Origin: CBDCCT01 sp965214995
GTDB lineage: Bacteria; Deinococcota; Deinococci; Deinococcales; Trueperaceae
Length of the DNA stretch: 64,000 bases
Assembly: GCA_965214995.1 (NCBI GenBank)
Contig: CBDCCT010000002.1
Coordinates: 5,022,001-5,086,000, forward strand
Direction of reading: 5' to 3'
A program made the translations under genes and the position numbers. Under the pieces are notes generated by a model, which was given only the letters and a program-made list of their open reading frames with translations, did not search any database and had not been told where the DNA came from. Positions 17,534-26,500 of the stretch are shown here, piece after piece (the stretch's first letter is position 1; the number at the start of each line of letters is the position of its first letter).

Positions 17534-20500
17534 TGATAAACAGAGCTGAGGGTGCAGCTTCGGCCCAGCAGAGGTAGATCCCATTTTCATCCGTATAGGT
17601 AGAGCAAATTTGTCTGCCGTTTTCGTCTTCAACGCTCACGTAGAGGTGGGCAGCACTCTCGCCTGTGTATTGGTTGACGACACTCCCTCGGAACCTTAGT
17701 AAGCGTCTTGTGTGCGGCAATCCATAGGCGTTGCTCGCTCCGCCACCTTCACGCGCCCAACCAGAGTCGGCTAAGCCGCTCGAGCTGCTGTTCACAGCGT
17801 AAAGTACATCCGCACCGATGAAAAGCGTGCCGTCGTCCGAAAGGTTAAGGCTGTCGACCCTCACAGTGCCATCGGGGTCACCGAATGACCATAGCTCATC
17901 ACCACCGGGCACCAGAGCATAAAGCTTGTCTGCAGCAACGTAGATGTTAGCGTTGTCACCAACCACGAGTTGGGTTACAGGCGCAGCTGGCGCAAACGTC
18001 CAAAGCTCTTTTCCTTCGGCGTTTAGTGCGTAAAGGCGGCCTGCGCCGACGAGAAGCTCGCTGTTGTCGGTTAGTGCGAGTGTTTCGACAGGTTCATCAA
18101 AAGATGTACGCCAGAGGGTAGAGCCGTCCGGGGTGAAAGCCTGGAGTTGCGGTTCGTACCAATCGCTCCCAACATAGATAGCATCTTCGCTGAGTGAAAG
18201 TGAGGTTACGTCACCGCCGAGCCATGCCGACCATATAAAATTCCCGTCAGGGCTCCAGGCAGAGAGCCCATATGCACCAGCATAAATTGTGCCGTTTGCA
18301 CCGACGGCTAGGCGAGAAATCCCTGCCTCTCTGACTTGCCAAGCTACTGAACCGTCACTTTTGAGAGCGTAAAAGTTTTGAGTTCCGGCTACGTAAACCT
18401 CACCGTGATGGCCGAGTGCCAGGGCGTGAACCCCATCACCAGTGTTGAAACGCCACAGTTCCTCTCCATCTGAATTGAGAGCGCGGAGGCCATCCGATCC
18501 GTAGCTGCCGTCACCTGTATAAATGATGCCATCTGCGGCGACAGCCAGATGAGCGTCAGCGTCCCTCGGCTGGCTGTACAACCAACGTTTGGAGCCGTCA
18601 GGCTTGAGGGCGACGACCCCCTCGTTAACCCGCGCGTAGAGGTCGCCGTTCGGTGCAAGCGCGAGCGCGTAAGCCGCGCCAGCGCGAGACCAGCGCTTCT
18701 GGCCGGGCTCGAGCTGGCCCAAGACCAGGTCCAGATAGACTTTGTTGAACTGACCAGGCGTCGGGATAACAGTTTCCGCTTTGGAAACCATACCCCTACC
18801 GTCACTCGCTTCGACAATAAAGTTTAGGGAAGCGCGAGGGGTGGGTAACACGAAAACGCCGTTGTAATTGCCATCAGCGTTGGTGTTCAGCTCCGCGCTG
18901 AGGTCGCCCGATATTGTAACGTTGGCTCCGTCAAACGTGCCGCTCTCGTTTGACACTACGCCAGAAACATTGAACGTCGTGGTGTCCGCCAAGAGTTCGA
19001 GGGTGTAGCCGCCGCGCCCGCCGACCGGCGCGAGGGCTGCGGCGGGGACCGTGTGGGTCTGAGCGCTCGAGCCCCAGAGGTTCGGCGTCTCGACGCGCAG
19101 CTCGAGCGGAGCGGTCTCGACCACGACGTCGCTACATGTATAGCTGCCGTTCTCACGCGTCGCCGTGGCGCAGACGCGCGTGTCTCCACGCCACACCTCA
19201 AGGTCTACCTCAGCCAGTTGCATTTCGGGGACATGGCGGTTAGATAAGGTGCCGGTCAGATTCAGCGCACGTTTGGCAAAGGTCACATCGTGCGTCACCT
19301 CGGTGAGCGCGTTCTCCGTCACCTCAAGACTCAGCGTTTCTTGCTCAAAGAAGCCCGCCGTACCGTACTGCACGTTGACGGTAAGGTCTGCGAGGGTGCC
19401 GGTATCCGTCACGAGGAACTGGACAGCGTAAGCGCCGTCCGCCGCGGTTGTAAGCACGGTGTTATGCGCGCCGCTCGTCCGCACCGTCGCACCCGCCAGA
19501 CCGTTGTTTCGGTCGTCAACCACGACGCCCGAGAGGTGAACGGTGGTTGGTCTGACGCCAAGCGTCAGGTTTATAGGCGCGCTCGTTCCAGCCTCAGGAA
19601 TCTCGTTAGAGGCAACTAAAGAGACCCCTCCGTCGCCCCCCCAAGCCCCGGTTCCGGTAAAGCCAAGCTCGAGCGCCGCGTCGCTATCAAGCACGAGCGG
19701 TGGGCAGGTAAAGGTGCTACCGGCGTCCGTCGCGACCCGACAAACTTCTGCGCCTGCTAAGTGGAGTGTGAGGTCGCTCTCCGGTAGCGTCATGCTCGGC
19801 GCAAAGGCGTTCACGAGTTGTCCCGTTAGCGTGACGCTTCTCTGGGTAAAGGTCAGTGTCTTAGATGAGGAGTTTAGCGTCCCGGCAGCGAGCGGCAGGC
19901 TAAACTGTTCGGTTTGAACAAGACCGTTTTGCGAGACGGTGACGTCTAACTCTGCTGTAGGAAGCGTGTCGGGGAGAATCGCCGTGGTTGTAAAGCGCCC
20001 GTTTTCGTCGGTGGTCAGTTTGGCGTTCAGCGCTCCGCTAACCGACACGGCGGCGTCGCTCATAAGGGTGCCGCCGTCATTTATCACCGTCCCCGCGAAC
20101 TCGAGCACCGTCACGGGCACCTCAAAGTTACGCGCCGTCGTGCGTTCGTTGCCGAAGAGCCCGCCCGCGACTTGACCTTTATATGTCGCGCTTCCCCAAG
20201 CGCCCCGCAGCGTGTACTCGAGGTCGACGGCCTCCGGCGTCGTCACAAAGGTGCTGCAGGCGTAGGTGCCCGCGGCGTCGAGCGGGGCTTCGCAGAGCAG
20301 ACCCTCGGTGGGCGAGGAGACGACAAGCGTCGTATCGCTCAGGCGCGAATCCGGCGCGCTCGCTGGCAAGGCGGCGCCGGTGAAGCGCAGGGTGCGCCCG
20401 AAAAGGTTAAAACTGAGTTGGCTCGTACCGCGCGCGCGCTCTTCGTAAGCGCTCGAGGCGAGGCTATACGTTTCCTCGGCCAGCTCCGTGGAGACGCCGC

Positions 20501-23500
20501 TCTGCTCGATCCAGTACCGCAAAGTCCCCGATGTCTCGGCGGTCGGCAACGGAAGGTAGAGGTCGTAAGCGCCCTGAGCGTCGGTTTTCGTTCTCCGCTC
20601 GACGGGGTCTTTGACCACGACGGTCGCTTGGGGAACGGGCTGGTTCGCCAGATCAATGACCTGACCGCTCAGCTTAATCATGGCCGGGTCGATGCTTAGC
20701 TCGGGATAGAGTTCGTTGACCAGGGTCGTGCTCGGCGTGAGCGTGTAGCGCTCTATGACGGGCGCAGCGAGCGGCTTGCCGTTGAGCAGCGGCGTGTAGC
20801 TCAGCTCGATGGCGCCGCGCCGGGGGACGGTTATCCCGTAAAGCTTGCCGCAGTCGAAGTAGCCGCGCTCTCGGGTGCGGGTCCGGCAGACCGTGCCGAA
20901 GTCCGCCGTGGGACCGCTCCCCTCGATGAGGAGGTCGATCTGCTCGCTCGCCGCGGCGAAGGGTGCTGTCAGGTTGCTCAAGCGCCCGCTGATGGAGATG
21001 CGGTCGTAGTCGATGTTAGCCGCGATAGCAAGCCGGAAGTCCGCGCTCACCTCTTCTAGCTGGCCTCTGCTCACGGAGAAGGGTTGGCTACCCTTCGTTT
21101 CCGCCCGGCCCATCGGCGAGGCGTACTCGGTGGTGTAGCTTAGTGCGCCGCTCGTTTGAGCGTCGGGTAGGGCGGCGACGATGCGGTAGCGGCCTCTTTC
21201 GTCCGTGTAGCCGTCATATGACGCGCCGGAGGCGAGCACGCGCACCCAGGCCCGCTCAACCGGTAGGGCGTCGCTGTCCAACACCTCGCCCGTTAGCAAA
21301 AGCGTGGCGGGGGCCACGGGCAGATGGGTCACCACGGGATAGACCCCGCTCAGGTTCGCCTGCGAGGGGTCGACCTGAATGTCTTTAGAGAGTGTGCCCC
21401 GCCCCGACACCTGAAGCCGAACCGGGAAAGGCGCGGGGCTGAGCACCTCGTAGGGGCAGGTGTAGAAGCCGTCGGCGTCGCTGGTCGTGGTGCAAAGGGG
21501 CGCGCCCGTGTCAACGCGGACGAGGTCGACCTTCGCCTGGGCAACGCCCACGGAGGGCTCGAGCGTGTTGACGACCTTGCCGACGAAGACGAGGCGGTGG
21601 GTGGCAAAGGCGATGTCGTGTTCAACCTCCATCACACCGACCACGCCAGGTTTTTCTACCAGTTTTGTCGCGGTCGTGTTCAGCGCGCCGTCAGGTGTTT
21701 TCAGGGTCACCTTGTAGGACAGCTCGAGGTCTCGCGGCGCGTTGTTCGGAAGCGACAGAAGCGTGTCGTATTCGCCCGACAGAGAGGTGTCGGCAGCAAT
21801 CGTGGCGACAAGTTTATTCTCGGCTCTGGCTTCAATGACGACTTGTGCGTCGACTTCACCGGGAACGAGCACCTTACCCTTGACGCGCAGCGTCGTCGGT
21901 CTGACGGTGAAGTCGCCCACTTCTTTGCCCGTCGTGGCACCTTTGGCCGGCAGGTCATCCGGCGTGACGGTGATAGACGCGGTGGTGGCGCCGCCGAAGT
22001 TGTGCGCGGTCAGTGTGGCGGTAAAGCCCTCTTCGCTCAGCAGCGGGGCGGAACAGGTGAAGTAGCCGTTGTAAACCCCGGAGCTCGAGGTCACCGCCTC
22101 GCACCGGTCCCCTTCGATGTACCCGGGGGCGCTCACCGTGACGGGCACGCCGCCCGCGCCAACGTCGCCCGTACTCGTGTTGCCGTAGCCGTTCATGACG
22201 CGCCCGATAAAGACGAGGGTGCGCTTGTTGGCATTTTCGTCGGGTTCGGGCTGTTTGTCGGGCTCGAGCTGCAGGTCGCGCTCGAGTTCGGTGACGCCGC
22301 GCGCCTCGAGGATGAGGTTCTCTTGCCTCTTGGCGTACCCGCGACTGTCTTCTTCGGTCGCCTCGAGGGTCAAAAGGCCCACCGTCACCCCGTCGGGGAG
22401 CGGCAAATAGATATCGTAGAAGCCGAACGCGTCGGCCTGCGCCTGGAGGTAGGCGGGACCCGAGACCTGCAGCCTGGCGTTGGCGACGGGCGCGCCCGAA
22501 GCGTAGCTCACGCGGCCCGTGAGGTGGAGCACCCGCTCGACGGAGATCTGAAAGTCCTTTGACTGAGACGCCCACACGCCGCCCGCGGGCGTCGGCACGG
22601 TCGTGCGGTGTTCGATAGGGGCGCCGCGCCCGGTGATGCGGTAGACGAGCTCGAGGTTTGAGGCGCGCGGCGTGCTGAAGCTGCCGCCGCAGGCATAGCG
22701 TCCGCCCTTAAAGGTCGCCGTTTCGCAGAGGGCAAGGCCTAAGGTCGGGGAGTAGACGGTGACGCTCGCGCCGGGAACGTCTATCTCGGGGTGGTCGGCC
22801 AACGAGAGCCGACCTTCCAAACGCAAGCCGCTGAGGAGCACTTCGGGCTCGCCCGCGCCGTCTACGTGCTCGTCTAAGCAGATGCCGCTATTGACCATGT
22901 GCTGCGCGGGACGCCCGGCGGCGAGTTCGATAGCCACGCTGCGCACAAAGGTCGGGTCAACCGCCGCTAGGTCCGCGTCGCAGGTATCGCGTAAGAGCGC
23001 TTCGGCCTGGGCGATAAAGCCGCCGTCGCCGCCGAGGAGGTCCTCCGGCGCGGGCATCTCCGCGTCTTGAACGAGGTTGTAAGTCTCGGGTCCCTCGCCG
23101 GGCGCGTAGGTAAAGAGCGACTCGCTTTTCGAGGTGACGCGCCACCCCTCGATAAAGCCGTCCCAGGTTTCTGGAAAGCGGCCGTCGGGGAGCGCGGCCT
23201 CATTGTCGGCGTTGCCGTCTGGGGTACCAAACAGCCCCCGGTAGCGGCCCACGGGCGGGGTGCTGATCGAGATCTCGAGCGAGAGGATGTCGGTCGCGGG
23301 GTCGGGGCGCACCAGCGCGTTCTCGGTCATGGCGCCGACGCGGACGCGGGTCGCCGTAGAGTTGTAGACGTCCGGCTCGATGCCCGGCTCGGCGTAGTAG
23401 ACGACGAGCTCGTTGCCCGCCTTGATTTCGACAAACGCATCGTCAAAGGTGTAGCGGCCCGGCGGCAGCTCGGCGACCTCGCCGTCGATGAGCAAAATCA

Positions 23501-26500
23501 GGCTGTCGCCTTGCTTGCGGCTCTCGGGCAAGCGGACCTCGAAAACGTGCCCGCCCGCGCCCACCGCCGCGCCGGTATTGAACGACGCCCAGTCGGCGAA
23601 GTTGGGCAGCCGGGTCTGCCTCGCTTGCACCTCGACGCCGCCGGGCAGCGTCGAACGCGCGTAGACGAACTCGCCGAGTTTCATGGTGCTGTACGACACG
23701 CCGTCCGCCGTGGTGATATGCGGGTCGCCGAAGGTCTTGGCGACGGGCGTCTGGCTGAGGCCGAAGCCGCCGAGCCCCCAGGCCCAGCCGCCCCAGCCGC
23801 CGCCCCCGCCCCAGGCGCAGTTGCCGAAGCAGCCCCAGCCGCCACCGTAGCTCGCCGGCTGAGGACGAACCTTGGGCGTGTACTGGGTCATTTTGAGCGG
23901 GGGGTACTTGCCTCCCGCCTGGCCTGGACCCGGCACTGGCGGTAGTGAGTCGTCAGTGTGACACTCCAACTCGCCGATTTGGAACGCGCCCGAAACGTTT
24001 ACGGCCGAACTTCCTTTGGTTGCTTCGGCCGTGACGGTGTGGGTGCCCGCGCCAAACATACCGCTCGCCTCGACGCTGGCAGACGTGTTCGCCGCTGAAC
24101 TGGCTTTCGACGAGTCGAGGGAAATCGTGTCGGCGATGATGCCCGCGGCTGTATAGGCTTTTAGGTCTACGGATAGCTCGGTCGGGCCTTCGCACTGCTG
24201 CGGGTTGGCGTTGACCTTCCCCAACTCGGGAACCGTACCGTCGTCGATCCGGGTGCCGCCCGCTTCCAGCCTGATGGCGCAGGCACCCTCTTCGACTTTG
24301 AACTTGCGTTTTTCGGTGACAACCTGACCTGCGTTTCGGCTGCCGTCGTCCATCGTGACATCGACAGTTATGGCGTAGTCACCGTCCTCCAAGAGCATAG
24401 GCTCCGAGGTGTAGGTGATGACGCGTTTATCTATAGAGGCCGAGTTGTCTTCGGTCTCGACGTCGCCGTTAGGCAGCGTGACGCTGAACTTGGAGATGCC
24501 TTTGCCGCTCACGGTGACCGCGACCTGACAGTCGCTGGGCTGGTTAATCGTGTGTAACGCGGGGTCTTTATCGCTGTCGTGGTCCAGAGCAAGACCGCCG
24601 ATGCTCGGCGCGATGTCGATCACCCGGACCCGTACGGGGTTACGAAAAACGTCTGTGGCGTTCGTTTTTGCGACGGGGTAGTTGTCCGGCCAGACAGAAA
24701 GGGAGCCTCCGGCGACTTGCCGCTCCAGCCACAAATCCAAGGGGGTGTCCGTCACCGCAGAGCCAAGGCTCTTGATTTTGTCGTGCTCGAGCTTGAACGT
24801 CAAAGAACTCGAGCCCGAGACCTGTTGAGCCGCAGACGCCAACTTCTCCGCCTCTACCGGCAAGAACCGGGAACGTTTGTGTTCCTGTGGGGACGACTGG
24901 GGCTTGTTGTCGTCGCGGAAACGCAAAACAACTTCAGCCGGTGATTGGGAGAATAATGTTGAACCCGGATAGTTGACGTTGACCTTGACCTCGAGGTCTT
25001 CTTCCGAGTTGATGGTGAGCATGTCCTTGATGTCGTGGTCTAAGGTCGGGGTTCCCAAGGCGTCGGCAGCGTCGTCGTAGCCCGCTTCTTCACCCGACAT
25101 GACGCTGGTGCTGTCTTGTTGGGTTTGGCGGAGGGAGAAGGCGCTCGCCATTTGGAGGTCCTCGAGGGTGTTTTGAGAGATATAGGGGTTGTCCGATGTT
25201 TGCTGAAAGTTATCATAGCCGTCTAACGGCTCGGGCAGAATGGATATCTTCCCTCCGCCTTCCTGGACAAAAGCTCGGAAGTGAAGATGTGGCCCTGAGG
25301 AACATCCTGTGGTACTTAGCAGACCAACAGCCTGTCCACCGGCGATGTCTAAATCGGTGTTAGTAATGCGTAAATTACTAGGAATACTGTCATAAAGTAG
25401 ATGTACGTATCTTGAAAATACGAGGTCTCCCGCGTCGCTTACATGTTCAAGGACTATCCTATTTGAACGGTGTACATTGTAATCGCAACTAGATTGAGTA
25501 TTTTCGGCTGTGCTGTTAAAGCTGGCTTCAATGACTCTGTTAGCGTTACTTACGGCGGAGATGATAATTCCCTCATCACTATCTTTTCGTGGGGCGTTGT
25601 TCAGGTTAAAGTCAAGGGCGTAGTAGTCTACGCCCGTGTGAGAACCTACTCCATAAGCTCGTGACACGCCAAGTGCTATATTCGCTTCGTAAGGTAAAGA
25701 AAAGTCAAAGCCTCTATCAGCGAGCGTCAGTACGCCACTTTGCTGCGCTTGTAGCAAGCCAAGACTTCTAAGTTGACCCGGACCGCCTTCCGCTTCCTCA
25801 AACCGCCATAACAGCCTATCCCCTTCCCAACGCAAACCGCCAAAGCCCTCACTGAGGTCTTCCGGTTCGATCCGACCAACAACAGCATCTTGCATAGAGA
25901 CGTCACGGCTGCTGATGCTAACCCTCAGCACGAGAGCGATATCTGGACTCTCGTGGTCGTCGCTTATGTACGTGCTGATTAAACCAAGTTCACTGCCATT
26001 AGACCTGAACCTTATCCCCGAAGCCAGATAGCCGTCCTCAATGTCAATCAGGCGGTGGGGCTGCATGTCGCTGAGTTTCATGACATAAACGTCGCTGTCG
26101 CCGCCAATGAAGCCAACCATGCTGGCGTCATTAGAAAGGTAAGGGAAATCTATGAGAAGACCGTCAGGCTTACCAAGGGGTGTACTATCACCTGTATCGA
26201 GGTTGACAAGGTGAAAGTTATTAGAGCCGATAGGCGTACCGTCAGCGCGCAGCTTCCGTTCTCGATAGATGACCCAAGAGCGATCGGGGGTAACGCTTTC
26301 TATACGCCCTACCTCCAAGGGTTCAACAAACTCTAAGAGCTTGCTGACGCCGTACTCTGCTGTGAAGCGCTGCGTATGCCAGATAGCAAATTGCTGCACC
26401 GAGAGCGGATCACTCCTATCCACAGACGGGGGTGAACCAGCATCAGGTGCTTGTACGTGTACAAGCCTGCTCGCTGTACTGCTTCCACTCTCGTCAGTAA

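Noticed and set aside
21324..22562. Long plus-strand ORF (412 codons) opposite the giant gene
   Set aside because: It is the antisense of the repeat region; composition is Arg/Gly/Val-rich without any domain, while the minus strand gives clear repeats.
18690..22850. CRISPR or DNA-level tandem array in the repeat region
   Set aside because: Repetition exists at protein level only; units diverge at DNA level and vary in length, with no constant spacer-repeat pattern.
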